Below, one piece after another: positions 41,303-50,350 of a stretch of DNA of 64,000 nt; the stretch's first letter is position 1; each line of letters begins with the position of its first letter. Location of the stretch: contig NZ_CP165727.1 in assembly GCF_041200175.1 (NCBI RefSeq), positions 3,757,501-3,821,500 on the forward strand, written 5' to 3'. The position numbers and the translations under genes are program-made. Source of the stretch: Streptomyces sp. R33 (GTDB lineage Bacteria > Actinomycetota > Actinomycetes > Streptomycetales > Streptomycetaceae). The notes under the pieces were generated by a model that worked only from the letters and a program-made list of their open reading frames with translations, made no database searches and had not been told where the DNA came from.

Positions 41303-42922
41303 CTAGCGCTTCCGCTCGACCCTACGTTCGTCCCATACGGGTTCCTGAGTCTCTCGTACAACACCGTCGGAGCCGAAGACCAGGAAACGGTCAAATGTGC
41401 GCGCGAACCAGCGGTCGTGCGTGACGCACAACACAGTGCCCTCGTACGACTCCAGGCCGTCCTGCAGCGCCTCCGCGGACTCCAGGTCCAGGTTGTCCGT
41501 CGGCTCGTCCAGCAGCAGTGCGGTGGTGCCCGCCAGCTCCAGGAGCAGGATCTGGAAACGCGCCTGCTGGCCGCCCGACAGCTTCTCGAACGGCTGCTCG
41601 CCCTGGCGCTCGAGCTCGTACCGGCGCAGGACGCCCATCGCGGCGCCGAGCGGCTTGGCGGCCTCCGTCCACAGGATGTCGACCAGGGTGCGGCCGAACA
41701 GCTCGGGGTGGGCGTGGGTCTGCGCGAAGTGTCCGGCGACCACCCGGGCACCCAGCTTGAAGTCGCCCGTGTGCTTGACGTCCTCGCCCGCCAGCAGCCG
41801 CAGGAAGTGCGACTTCCCGGAGCCGTTCGAGCCGAGCACCGCGACCCGCTCCCCGTAGAAGACCTCCAGCGAGAACGGCTTCATCAGGCCCGTGAGCTCG
41901 AGGTTCTCCACGGTCAGCGCGCGCACGCCGGTCCGGCCGCCCTTCAGGCGCATCTTGATGTCCTGCTCGCGCGGCGGCTCCGGCGGCGGGCCCGCCTCCT
42001 CGAACTTCTGGAAGCGGGTCTGCATCGCCCGGTAGCGGGAGGCCATGTCGGGGCTGCTCGCCGCCTGGTTGCGCAGCCGCAGGACCAGCGCCTTCAGGCG
42101 GGCGTGCTCCTCGTCCCAGCGCCGCTTGAGCTCCTCGAAGCGCGCGAAGCGCTCCTTGCGGGCCTCGTGGTACGTGCCGAAGCCCGAGCCGTGCACCCAC
42201 ACGTCCGTGCCCATCGGGCTCGGCTCCAGGCTGATGATCTTCTCGGCGGCCGTGGACAGCAGCTCCCGGTCGTGCGACACGAAGAGCACCGTCTTGCGGG
42301 TGGCCTTGAGCTGCTCCTCCAGCCACCGCTTGCCCGGGACGTCCAGGTAGTTGTCCGGCTCGTCGAGCAGCAGCACCTCGTCCGGTCCGCGCAGCAGGGC
42401 CTCGAGGACCAGCCGCTTCTGCTCACCGCCCGACAGCGTGCGCACCTCGCGGAACTGCGCGGTGTCGTACGGGACGGCCAGCGCGGCCATGGTGCAGACG
42501 TCCCACAGGGTCTCCGCCTCGTAGCCCTGTACGTCGGCCCAGTCGCTGAGCGCCTGCGCGTACGCCATCTGGGCGGCTTCGTCGTCCACCGTCATGATCA
42601 GGTGCTCGGCGTGGTCGACGGCCTTCGCGGCCGCCCGGATCCGGGGCTGGGCCACCGAGACCAGCAGGTCCCGCACGGTCGTCTCGTCCCGTACGGAGCC
42701 CACGAACTGCGACATCACGCCGAGGCCGCCGCTGACGGTGACCCCGCCGCCGTGCGGCTGGAGGTCACCCGAGATCAGCTTCAGCAGGGTGGTCTTGCCG
42801 GCCCCGTTCGCCCCGACGAGGGCGACGACCGACCCCTCCCCCACGCGGAAGGAGACGTCGGGGAGCAGGACCCGCCCGTCGGGAAGGTAGTACTCCAGGT
42901 GGCTGGCTTCGAGATGTCCCAT
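41303..42922 (-). CDS. ABC-F family ATPase
   Basis: 539 aa, two nucleotide-binding domains and no membrane part. NBD1: GANGAGKTTLL, LSGGEQKRL and LLDEPDNYLD. NBD2: GSNGSGKSHFL, LSGGQQARFQ and LLDEPTDNLDL. A charged helical linker (about 245-310) joins them. ABC-F proteins act on the ribosome E site, either helping translation (EttA class) or giving antibiotic protection; the sequence does not decide. GACAAT ends 7 nt before ATG 42922; an ATG at 42931 is possible. Walker B of NBD1 has Asp-Asn in place of Thr-Asn. Confidence 0.92.
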   Translation of the reverse strand: MGHLEASHLEYYLPDGRVLLPDVSFRVGEGSVVALVGANGAGKTTLLKLISGDLQPHGGGVTVSGGLGVMSQFVGSVRDETTVRDLLVSVAQPRIRAAAKAVDHAEHLIMTVDDEAAQMAYAQALSDWADVQGYEAETLWDVCTMAALAVPYDTAQFREVRTLSGGEQKRLVLEALLRGPDEVLLLDEPDNYLDVPGKRWLEEQLKATRKTVLFVSHDRELLSTAAEKIISLEPSPMGTDVWVHGSGFGTYHEARKERFARFEELKRRWDEEHARLKALVLRLRNQAASSPDMASRYRAMQTRFQKFEEAGPPPEPPREQDIKMRLKGGRTGVRALTVENLELTGLMKPFSLEVFYGERVAVLGSNGSGKSHFLRLLAGEDVKHTGDFKLGARVVAGHFAQTHAHPELFGRTLVDILWTEAAKPLGAAMGVLRRYELERQGEQPFEKLSGGQQARFQILLLELAGTTALLLDEPTDNLDLESAEALQDGLESYEGTVLCVTHDRWFARTFDRFLVFGSDGVVRETQEPVWDERRVERKR

Positions 42923-42986
42923 GCCGGGCATTGTCCAGGCCCGGCACCGATCCGCCCAAACGGATTGTGCGGCGGTCCCCGGCGGA

Positions 42987-43838
42987 TCAGCAGCAGCCGG
43001 CGCCCGGGAGGGTCCGCATGTTGCGAGCCTCCTTGCTGCGGGCGGCCAGCAGCTCGTCCGCCGGGTAGCCGACCTCCTCCAGGGTGAGCCCGTGCGGCTT
43101 CACGACGTGCACCGAGGAGTCCCGTACGGCGGCCCGCAGGACCTTCCCGGGCCAGTCGGTCGGCCGGTGCCCGTCCCCGACGTGCAGCAGTGCGCCGACC
43201 AGCGAGCGGACCATGTTGTGGCAGAAGGCGTCGGCGCGGACGGTCGCCGTGATGATCCCGTCCTCGGCGCGCTCCCAGCTGAGCTGCTGGAGGGTACGGA
43301 TGGTCGTGGCGCCCTCGCGCTTCTTGCAGTACGCGGCGAAATCGTGCTCGCCGAGCAGCGGGGCGGCGGCCTCGTTCATGGCGTCCACGTCCAGCGGCCA
43401 CTGGTGCCACAGCACGTGCCCGCGGCGCAGCGGGTCGACGCCGCCCTGGTGGTCCCCGACGCGGTAGGCGTAGCGGCGCCAGATGGCGGAGAACCGGGCG
43501 TTGAAGCCCTCGGGGGCCTCGGCGGCCCTCCACACCCGTACGTCGTGCGGCAGCCGGCCCGCGAGGCGGCGCAGCAGCTTGTCGTGGTGCTCGGCCCACA
43601 CCTCCTCGGCCAGGTCGAACTGGGCGACCTGCCCGCGCGCGTGCACGCCGGCGTCGGTCCGCCCGGCCACGGTCAGCTCGACCGGGTCCGGCAGCCGCAT
43701 CACGGTCTGCAGGGCCGACTCCAGCTCGCCCTGCACGGTCCGCAGCACGCGCTGCTTCGCCCAGCCGGAGAAGTCCTTGCCGTCGTACGACAGGTCCAGC
43801 CGCACCCGGACGTGCCCGGGCTCCACCTCGTCACTCAC
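42987..43838 (-). CDS. truA: tRNA pseudouridine(38-40) synthase TruA
   Basis: 283 aa. Converts U38-40 of tRNA anticodon arms to pseudouridine. Catalytic Asp in ELTVAGRTDAGVHARGQVA; YAYRVGD and FCHNMVRSLVGALL are typical. Ends in GCC (two Cys). GTG 43838 with AGAGGA upstream. Downstream of the alpha operon behind the terminator at 43883. Confidence 0.95.
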   Translation of the reverse strand: MSDEVEPGHVRVRLDLSYDGKDFSGWAKQRVLRTVQGELESALQTVMRLPDPVELTVAGRTDAGVHARGQVAQFDLAEEVWAEHHDKLLRRLAGRLPHDVRVWRAAEAPEGFNARFSAIWRRYAYRVGDHQGGVDPLRRGHVLWHQWPLDVDAMNEAAAPLLGEHDFAAYCKKREGATTIRTLQQLSWERAEDGIITATVRADAFCHNMVRSLVGALLHVGDGHRPTDWPGKVLRAAVRDSSVHVVKPHGLTLEEVGYPADELLAARSKEARNMRTLPGAGCC

Positions 43839-43882
43839 GTGACAGATCCTCTCAGAAGCTCGGAAATAGCTCGGAAACGCAG

Positions 43883-43915
43883 AACGGGCCCGCCCCGGGA
43901 AGGGGCGGGCCCGTT
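43883..43915 (-). terminator. Terminator of the rpoA-rplQ operon
   Basis: Perfect 14-bp stem AACGGGCCCGCCCC with complement, loop TTCCC on the minus strand, 37 nt after the rplQ stop. Confidence 0.85.
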
Positions 43916-43951
43916 CAGAGCCGATCAAGCAAGCTCGATCCCGGAGCGGGA

Positions 43952-44419
43952 TCAGGCCTCCTTGGTCTCCTCGGCGGCGGGAGCCTCGGCCACGGCCTCG
44001 GCGTCCTTCGCGGCGCGCTTGGTGGCGGCCTCGGCCTCACCAGTGGCCTGCTGGGCGACCGTAAGGGCCTCGACCAGCTCGATCACGGCCATCGGGGCGT
44101 TGTCGCCACGACGGTTGCCGATCTTGGTGATGCGCGTGTAACCACCGGGGCGGTTCTCGTAGCGCGGGGCGATCTCGGTGAACAGCGTGTGCACGATGCT
44201 CTTGTCCGTGATCGTCTGCAGCACCAGGCGACGGTTGTGGATGTCGCCCTTCTTGGCCTTGGTGACCAGACGCTCGGCGTAGGGACGCAGGCGGCGGGCC
44301 TTGGCCTCGGTGGTGGTGATGCGGCCGTGCTCGAAGAGCGCCTTCGCGAGGTTCGCGAGAAGGTGCTTCTCGTGCGCGGCGGAGCCGCCCAGACGGGCAC
44401 CCTTTGCGGGACGCGGCAT
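43952..44419 (-). CDS. rplQ: 50S ribosomal protein L17
   Basis: 155 aa. Core GGSAAHEKHLLANLAKALFE and RRLRPYAERLVTKAK, then an Ala/Glu-rich C-terminal extension of about 35 residues typical of actinobacteria. ATG 44419 with AAGGAG. Last gene of the alpha operon. Confidence 0.97.
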   Translation of the reverse strand: MPRPAKGARLGGSAAHEKHLLANLAKALFEHGRITTTEAKARRLRPYAERLVTKAKKGDIHNRRLVLQTITDKSIVHTLFTEIAPRYENRPGGYTRITKIGNRRGDNAPMAVIELVEALTVAQQATGEAEAATKRAAKDAEAVAEAPAAEETKEA

Positions 44420-44503
44420 GGTGTTACTCCTTCATATCTGCACCGGCCGTGTCAGGTACCGGTGTCAGTTCCCCCGGGGCGGCTGCCCCGGGAAAGTCAT
44501 TTC

Positions 44504-45526
44504 TTAGTACTGCTCGGTCTCGACGAAACCGGCGTCCGCGTCGTCGTCGGCGCCGAAGGCGTCGGCAGCGGCGGTCGGGTCGAATCCGGGCGGGCTGTCC
44601 TTGAGGGCCAGGCCCATGCCGGCCAGCTTCGCCTTGACCTCGTCGATCGACTTCGCACCGAAGTTGCGGATGTCGAGCAGGTCGGCCTCGGAGCGGGCGA
44701 CGAGCTCACCCACGGAGTGGATGCCCTCGCGCTTGAGGCAGTTGTACGACCGAACGGTGAGCTCGAGCTCCTCGATCGGCAGCGCCAGGTCGGCGGCCAG
44801 GGCGGCGTCCGTCGGGGACGGGCCCATGTCGATGCCCTCGGCGTCGATGTTGAGCTCGCGGGCCAGACCGAACAGCTCGACCAGGGTCTTGCCGGCGGAC
44901 GCCATGGCGTCGCGCGGGCGCATGGCCTGCTTGGTCTCGACGTCGACGATGAGCTTGTCGAAGTCGGTGCGCTGCTCGACTCGGGTCGCCTCGACCTTGT
45001 AGGTGACCTTGAGGACCGGGCTGTAGATGGAGTCGACCGGGATACGGCCGATCTCCTGGCCCAGCTGCTTGTTCTGGACGGCGGAGACGTAGCCGCGACC
45101 GCGCTCGACGGTCAGCTCCATCTCCAGCTTGCCCTTGCCGTTGAGCGTGGCGAGGACCAGGTCCGGGTTGTGCACCTCGACACCGGCCGGGGGCGCGATG
45201 TCGGCAGCGGTGACCAGGCCGGGACCCTGCTTGCGCAGGTACATCACGACCGGCTCGTCGTGCTCCGAGGAGACGACCAGCTGCTTGATGTTGAGGATGA
45301 TGTCGGTGACGTCTTCCTTGACACCGGGCACGGTGGTGAACTCGTGCAGGACACCGTCCACGCGGATGCTGGTGACAGCGGCACCCGGGATCGAGGACAG
45401 GAGCGTGCGGCGCAGCGAGTTGCCGAGGGTGTAGCCGAAGCCCGGCTCGAGCGGCTCGATCACGAACCGCGAGCGGTACTCGTCGACGACCTCTTCGGTC
45501 AGCGAAGGACGCTGAGCGATAAGCAT
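44504..45526 (-). CDS. rpoA: RNA polymerase subunit alpha
   Basis: 340 aa. The N-terminal dimerisation domain (about 1-235) nucleates core assembly (EPLEPGFGYTLGNSLRRTLL). A short linker leads to the C-terminal domain (about 250-320; ELTVRSYNCLKREGIHSVGE, LLDIRNFGAKSIDEVKAKL) that contacts upstream DNA and activators. ATG 45526 with GAAGGAA. Separated from rpsK by a strong hairpin, so it may have its own promoter in the 140-nt gap. No rpsD precedes it; in Streptomyces rpsD is elsewhere. Confidence 0.98.
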   Translation of the reverse strand: MLIAQRPSLTEEVVDEYRSRFVIEPLEPGFGYTLGNSLRRTLLSSIPGAAVTSIRVDGVLHEFTTVPGVKEDVTDIILNIKQLVVSSEHDEPVVMYLRKQGPGLVTAADIAPPAGVEVHNPDLVLATLNGKGKLEMELTVERGRGYVSAVQNKQLGQEIGRIPVDSIYSPVLKVTYKVEATRVEQRTDFDKLIVDVETKQAMRPRDAMASAGKTLVELFGLARELNIDAEGIDMGPSPTDAALAADLALPIEELELTVRSYNCLKREGIHSVGELVARSEADLLDIRNFGAKSIDEVKAKLAGMGLALKDSPPGFDPTAAADAFGADDDADAGFVETEQY

Positions 45527-45597
45527 GTCTGTGTTCCTTCAGTCGTGGACGCCCACTATTTGACGCCCGACATGTACTGCTGGGTACTGCAAGGGTA

Positions 45598-45633
45598 CGG
45601 GCGGCACGGCCCCCGAAGGGGTCGTACCGCCCG
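45598..45633 (-). terminator. Hairpin (attenuator or partial terminator) between rpsK and rpoA
   Basis: 16-bp stem (one mismatch or wobble) closed by a UUCG loop on the minus strand. Very stable. It probably lowers read-through or is an RNA processing site. Confidence 0.65.
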
Positions 45634-45666
45634 GACACTCAAAGACGCACAGGTGCGTCCGCTGCG

Positions 45667-46071
45667 TCAGACGCGGCGGCGCTTCGGCGGGCGGCAGCCG
45701 TTGTGCGGGGTGGGGGTGACGTCCTGGATCGAGCCGACCTCGAGGCCGGTGGCCTGGAGGGAGCGGATCGCGGTCTCACGGCCGGAGCCGGGACCCTTGA
45801 CGAAGACGTCGACCTTGCGCATGCCGTGCTCCTGCGCGCGGCGGGCGGCCGACTCGGCGGCCATCTGCGCGGCGAAGGGGGTGGACTTGCGCGAGCCCTT
45901 GAAGCCGACGTGGCCGGCGGAGGCCCAGGAGATCACGTTGCCCGAGGGGTCCGTGATCGAGACGATCGTGTTGTTGAACGTGCTCTTGATGTGGGCGTGC
46001 CCGTGAGCGACGTTCTTCTTTTCCTTGCGGCGCACCTTCTTGGCAGCGCCCTGACGACCCTTGGGGGGCAT
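45667..46071 (-). CDS. rpsK: 30S ribosomal protein S11
   Basis: 134 aa, platform protein of the small subunit. Basic N-terminus (KGRQGAAKKVRRKEKK), then HIKSTFNNTIVSITD and HNGCRPPKRRRV at the end. ATG 46071 with AGGAG upstream. Confidence 0.98.
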   Translation of the reverse strand: MPPKGRQGAAKKVRRKEKKNVAHGHAHIKSTFNNTIVSITDPSGNVISWASAGHVGFKGSRKSTPFAAQMAAESAARRAQEHGMRKVDVFVKGPGSGRETAIRSLQATGLEVGSIQDVTPTPHNGCRPPKRRRV

Positions 46072-46125
46072 CTAAATCTCCTACGGGAGGTGGTCGGTCC
46101 TACAGCGCAAGACCGCTGAACAGGA

Positions 46126-46506
46126 CTACTTCTTGCCCGGCTTCTTCTTACCGGCGATCGCGCGACGCGGGCCCTTGCGGGTACGCGCGTTCGTGCTGGT
46201 GCGCTGACCGTGCACCGGCAGGCCACGACGGTGGCGGATGCCCTGGTAGCACTGGATCTCGATCTTGCGACGGATGTCGCCCTGGATCTCGCGGCGGAGG
46301 TCACCCTCGGTACGGAGGTTGGCGTCCACGTACTCGCGGATCTTGACGAGGTCCTCTTCGGCCAGGTCACGAACGCGGGTGTTCGGGTTCACGCCGGTGG
46401 AGGCGAGGATCTCCTTGGACCGGGTGCGCCCGATACCGAAGACGTAGGTGAGTGCGATCTCCACACGCTTTTCGCGCGGGATGTCAACACCGGAAACGCG
46501 TGCCAT
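46126..46506 (-). CDS. rpsM: 30S ribosomal protein S13
   Basis: 126 aa, head protein contacting tRNA and L5. MARVSGVDIPREKRVEIALT, GIRHRRGLPVHGQRT and the basic tail KKKPGKK. ATG 46506 with AGGAG. A 200-nt gap separates it from rpmJ. Confidence 0.98.
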   Translation of the reverse strand: MARVSGVDIPREKRVEIALTYVFGIGRTRSKEILASTGVNPNTRVRDLAEEDLVKIREYVDANLRTEGDLRREIQGDIRRKIEIQCYQGIRHRRGLPVHGQRTSTNARTRKGPRRAIAGKKKPGKK

Positions 46507-46706
46507 TCAATGGCTCCTGTGTGTTCGGGGGTCTTCCGCAGAACCACTCCCGACCGCCGACCACACCTTGATGGGTGGTGGTACGTCCGGGTCCCCGGCC
46601 CCCGCCGGAGGTGCCGCCGGCCCTTCTCAGGGCTGGGCGGGTTCTGCGTATGTACGTTTTCTTACGTCGCGCGAAGAACTGCGTAGTGCAGGTCGGTCGG
46701 CGTGCG

Positions 46707-46820
46707 TCAGCCCTGGCGCTGCTTGTGGCGCAGGTTGTCGCAGATGACCATGACCCGACCGTGACGGCGGATCACCTTGCACTTGTCGCAGATCTTCTTG
46801 ACGCTCGGCTTGACCTTCAT
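46707..46820 (-). CDS. rpmJ: 50S ribosomal protein L36
   Basis: 37 aa. Zinc-ribbon form: Cys11, Cys14, Cys27 and His33 (KKICDKCKVIRRHGR). A zinc-free paralogue may exist elsewhere in streptomycetes. ATG 46820. Lies between infA and rpsM. Confidence 0.95.
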   Translation of the reverse strand: MKVKPSVKKICDKCKVIRRHGRVMVICDNLRHKQRQG

Positions 46821-46893
46821 GTTGGTGAGGTTCTCCGGGTCAGTGCCACCACCCGCACCGGGACGTCCGCCCAGGCAGGAGTGAGGACAAGAT

Positions 46894-47115
46894 CTACTTG
46901 TATCGGTAGACGATCCGGCCACGCGTCAGGTCGTACGGAGACAGCTCCACAACGACCCGGTCATCCGGGAGGATGCGGATGTAGTGCATACGCATCTTGC
47001 CGCTGATGTGCGCGAGGACCTTGTGACCGTTCTGCAGTTCCACCTTGAACATCGCGTTCGGGAGGGACTCGATCACGGTGCCCTCGATTTCGATGGCACC
47101 TTGCTTCTTGGCCAC
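46894..47115 (-). CDS. infA: Translation initiation factor IF-1
   Basis: 73-aa OB-fold protein that occupies the 30S A site during initiation. IEIEGTVIESLPNAMFKVEL and HISGKMRMHYIRILPDDRV are diagnostic. GTG 47115 with GAAAGG upstream. TAGACT on the minus strand (47201-47196) in the 140-nt gap to map is a possible -10, which would make infA-rpmJ-rpsM-rpsK a separate transcript. Confidence 0.97.
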   Translation of the reverse strand: MAKKQGAIEIEGTVIESLPNAMFKVELQNGHKVLAHISGKMRMHYIRILPDDRVVVELSPYDLTRGRIVYRYK

Positions 47116-47255
47116 GCTTCGCCTTTCGAATCGGCTACCTTGATCAGCTCCCTGCCTCACATGCGGACATGCGGGTGCAAAGGAGCCGACGAGTCAGTCT
47201 ACGTCAGGGCACCCAGAAAGACGAATCCGGAAAGTTTGCCCCACAGACTAGATCA

Positions 47256-48092
47256 TTAACCGAGCGGGTCCGGCGCCGTCGTCACGCCGTACTCCGCCAG
47301 CTTCGCCTTGCCGCAGTCCGGGCTGGTCAGGACGATGGGACCGGCCTCCGTCAGGGCGATGGAGTGCTCCCAGTGCGAGGACCAGGTGCCGTCCGTCGTG
47401 ATGACCGTCCAGTCGTCCGCCAGGACCTCCGTCTGGGGGGTGCCCAGGGAGACCATCGGCTCGATCGCCAGGCAGACGCCCGGGACCAGCTTGATGCCCT
47501 TGCCCCGCTTGCGCGAGACGTAGTTCAGCAGGTGCGGGTCCATGTGCATCTCGGACCCGATGCCGTGGCCGCCGTAGTCCTCGATGATCCCGTACTTGCC
47601 GGTCGCGGGACGCGGCTGGCGGCGGATGTAGCCCTCGATCGCCTTCGAGATGTCCACGAGGCGGTTGCCGAGCTTCATCGCGGCGATGCCGGCCCACATG
47701 GACTCCTCGGTCACCCGGGAGAGCTCGACGAGCTCCGGAGCGTGACCGGTGCCCACGAAGGCCGTGTACGCGGCGTCGCCGTGCCAGCCGTCGACGATCG
47801 CGCCGGCGTCGATCGAGATGATGTCGCCGTCCTTGAGGACCGTCTTGTCGTCCGGGATGCCGTGGACGACGACCTCGTTCACCGAGGTGCAGATCGTCGC
47901 GGGGAAGCCGCCGTAGCCGAGGAAGTTCGACTTGGCGCCGGCATCCGCGATGACCTTGCGGGCCACCATGTCCAGATCCCGCGTCGTGGCGCCCGGCACG
48001 GCCGCCTCACGGGTCGCCGCGTGGATCGCGGCGACGACCAGCCCTGCCTCGCGCATCTTCGCGATCTGCTCGGGGGTCTTGATCTGGACCAT
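47256..48092 (-). CDS. map: Methionine aminopeptidase (type I)
   Basis: 278 aa. Removes the N-terminal Met of new proteins. Metal ligands lie in IISIDAGAIVDGWHGDAAYT (two Asp), GHGIGSEMH (His), AIEPM (Glu) and WEHSIALTE (Glu). ATG 48092 with GGAAGG. After adk, across a perfect hairpin. Confidence 0.97.
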   Translation of the reverse strand: MVQIKTPEQIAKMREAGLVVAAIHAATREAAVPGATTRDLDMVARKVIADAGAKSNFLGYGGFPATICTSVNEVVVHGIPDDKTVLKDGDIISIDAGAIVDGWHGDAAYTAFVGTGHAPELVELSRVTEESMWAGIAAMKLGNRLVDISKAIEGYIRRQPRPATGKYGIIEDYGGHGIGSEMHMDPHLLNYVSRKRGKGIKLVPGVCLAIEPMVSLGTPQTEVLADDWTVITTDGTWSSHWEHSIALTEAGPIVLTSPDCGKAKLAEYGVTTAPDPLG

Positions 48093-48146
48093 GGGTAGTG
48101 CCTTCCACCTTCGGACTTCGGATCTGCGTTGTTCAGGTCGTCTCAA

Positions 48147-48187
48147 CAGTACGGCCGCGGGGTCCTGGGGACACCGCGGCCGTACTG
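48147..48187 (-). terminator. Hairpin between adk and map
   Basis: Perfect 14-bp stem (CAGTACGGCCGCGG with complement) and a 13-nt loop, 16 nt past the adk stop. Confidence 0.65.
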
Positions 48188-48202
48188 CTCACTGCAGGGG
48201 TA

Positions 48203-48850
48203 CTACTTCTTGAGCGCGTCCATCGCGCGCTGCGTGACGTCCGCGACCTCGCCGAGGGCCGGGATGGTCACCAGCAGGCCCTGGGCCTTGTAGTAGTCGA
48301 TGATCGGCTCGGTCTGCGTGTGGTAGACCTCGAGCCGGTTGCGGACCGTGGCCTCGGAGTCGTCGTCACGCTGGTAGAGCTCGCCACCGCAGGCGTCGCA
48401 GACGCCCTCGGTCTTCGGCGCGGCGTACACGACGTGGAAGACGTGCGCAGAGTCGTTGCGGCAGATCCGGCGGCCGGCGATGCGCTTGACCACCTCGTCC
48501 TCCTCGACCTCGAGGTCGAGGACGGCGTCGAGCTTCATGCCCGCCGTCTGCAGCATCTCGTCCAGCGCCTCGGCCTGCGAGACGTTGCGCGGGAAGCCGT
48601 CCAGCAGGAAGCCGTTCACGGCGTCCGGCTGCTCCATCCGGTCCTTGGCCATGCCGATGGTGATCTCGTCGGGGACGAGGTCACCGGCGTCCATGAACGC
48701 CTTCGCACGCTGGCCCAGCTCGGTGTTCTGGCTGATGTTGGCGCGGAAGAGGTCGCCCGTGGAGATGTGCGGGATCGACAGGTTCTTCGCAAGGAACGCA
48801 GCCTGCGTTCCCTTGCCCGCACCGGGCGGTCCGACGAGGACGATTCGCAT
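48203..48850 (-). CDS. adk: Adenylate kinase, long-lid zinc type
   Basis: 215 aa. Reversible ATP + AMP to 2 ADP. P-loop GPPGAGKGT, then TGDLFRANI and LLDGFPRN. The lid carries Cys130-X5-His136-X14-Cys151-X2-Cys154, the Cys-His-Cys-Cys metal site known from some sulfate reducers, and not the common four-Cys knuckle. Start overlaps the secY stop (TGATG). Confidence 0.96.
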   Translation of the reverse strand: MRIVLVGPPGAGKGTQAAFLAKNLSIPHISTGDLFRANISQNTELGQRAKAFMDAGDLVPDEITIGMAKDRMEQPDAVNGFLLDGFPRNVSQAEALDEMLQTAGMKLDAVLDLEVEEDEVVKRIAGRRICRNDSAHVFHVVYAAPKTEGVCDACGGELYQRDDDSEATVRNRLEVYHTQTEPIIDYYKAQGLLVTIPALGEVADVTQRAMDALKK

Positions 48851-50163
48851 CAGCGGAGGAACCCTTCGTAATTGCGCTGCTGGAGCTGGCTCTCGATCTG
48901 CTTCACGGTTTCCAGACCCACACCCACGATGATGAGGATGCTCGTCCCGCCGAACGGGAAGTTCTGGTTCGCTCCGAAGCCGGCCAACGCCATCGTCGGC
49001 ACAAGAGCGATGAGACCCAGGTACAGCGACCCCGGCCAGGTGATCCGGTTGAGCACGTAGCTCAGGTACTCGGCGGTGGGTCGACCGGCACGGATACCCG
49101 GGATGAACCCACCATACTTCTTCATGTTGTCTGCAACTTCCTCGGGGTTGAACGAAATCGCCACGTAGAAGAACGCGAAGAAGACGATCAGGAGGAAGTA
49201 GGCGGCGATGTAGTACGGGTGGTCGCCCTTGACGAAGTGCTTCTGGATCCAGGTGGCCCAGCCGGCGGTGGAACCGCTGAACTGCACGATCAGCGCCGGG
49301 ATGTACAGCAGCGACGAGGCGAAGATGACCGGGATGACACCGGCCTGGTTCACCTTGAGCGGGATGTACGTCGAGGTGCCCCCGTACGCGCGGCGGCCGA
49401 TCATGCGCTTCGCGTACTGGACCGGAATCCGTCGCTGCGCCTGCTCGACGAAGACCACCAGGGCGACCATGGCCAGACCGACGAGGATGACCACGCCGAA
49501 CTCGACCCAGCCGTCGGCGATCTTGCCCTGGAGCTTGATCTGCCACAGGGCGCCGATGAAGCCGGCGGCGATGGAGATGAACATCAGGATCGACATGCCG
49601 TTGCCAATGCCGCGGTCGGTCACGAGCTCACCGAGCCACATGACGACGCAGGTACCCGCGGTCATGGTGACGACCATGACGATCGTGGTGAAGATCGACC
49701 GGTTCGGGACGATCTGGCTGGCGACCTGGCAGCCCTGGAACAGGGCGCCAGTGCGGGCAGTGGCGACGAGGCCGGTGCCCTGCAGGATCGCGAGTGCGAC
49801 CGTCAGATAGCGCGTGTACTGGGTGATCTTCGCGGTGCCGGACTGACCCTCTTTTTTGAGGTTCTCCAGCTTCGGGATGACCACGGTCAGCAGCTGCAGG
49901 ATGATGCTCGCCGTGATGTACGGCATGATGCCGAGCGCGAAGATCGTGATCTGCAGCAGCGCACCGCCGCTGAACATGTTGACGAGACCGAAGAGGCTGT
50001 TGCTGCTTCCGGCCTGGTCGACACAGATCTGAACGTTCTTGTAGCTCACGCCGGGTACCGGGATGTGGGACCCGAGCCGGAACAGCACGATGATGCCGAG
50101 CGTGAAGAGCAGCTTCTTGCGCAGGTCGGGCGTCTTGAACGCCCGGGCGAACGCGGTGAGCAC
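48850..50163 (-). CDS. secY: Preprotein translocase subunit SecY
   Basis: 437 aa, ten membrane helices, core of the Sec channel. FARAFKTPDLRKKLLFTLGI-type start, plug region near SSNSLFGLVNMFSGGALLQ, GQSGTAKITQYTRYLTV, and FNPEEVADNMKKYGGFIPG in the C-terminal half. GTG 50163 with AGGAGG. A terminator-like hairpin separates it from rplO, so it may also have its own promoter. Confidence 0.97.
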   Translation of the reverse strand: MLTAFARAFKTPDLRKKLLFTLGIIVLFRLGSHIPVPGVSYKNVQICVDQAGSSNSLFGLVNMFSGGALLQITIFALGIMPYITASIILQLLTVVIPKLENLKKEGQSGTAKITQYTRYLTVALAILQGTGLVATARTGALFQGCQVASQIVPNRSIFTTIVMVVTMTAGTCVVMWLGELVTDRGIGNGMSILMFISIAAGFIGALWQIKLQGKIADGWVEFGVVILVGLAMVALVVFVEQAQRRIPVQYAKRMIGRRAYGGTSTYIPLKVNQAGVIPVIFASSLLYIPALIVQFSGSTAGWATWIQKHFVKGDHPYYIAAYFLLIVFFAFFYVAISFNPEEVADNMKKYGGFIPGIRAGRPTAEYLSYVLNRITWPGSLYLGLIALVPTMALAGFGANQNFPFGGTSILIIVGVGLETVKQIESQLQQRNYEGFLR

Positions 50164-50283
50164 GGTGCCTCCTGCGACCCCCGCGCTACTGCGTCAGAGG
50201 TGACGGTCTGAGGGATCGGTGAATACGTACATGCAAAGGTGCAGGCCACCTTACCGGCGACTGCGCCCCCCGTGGAACGACCA

Positions 50284-50317
50284 ACCGGGGATGCCCCATA
50301 TGTGAGGCATCCCCGGT
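50284..50317 (-). terminator. Hairpin between rplO and secY
   Basis: Perfect 12-bp stem ACCGGGGATGCC / GGCATCCCCGGT with a 10-nt loop, 34 nt past the rplO stop within a 187-nt gap. Confidence 0.65.
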
Positions 50318-50350
50318 CGGGTTTCTAGCTATTTGTCACAAGAGTTCGTC

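Noticed and set aside
45527..45666. Missing rpsD between rpsK and rpoA
   Set aside because: Absence here is normal for Streptomyces, where rpsD is located elsewhere; it is not a deletion.
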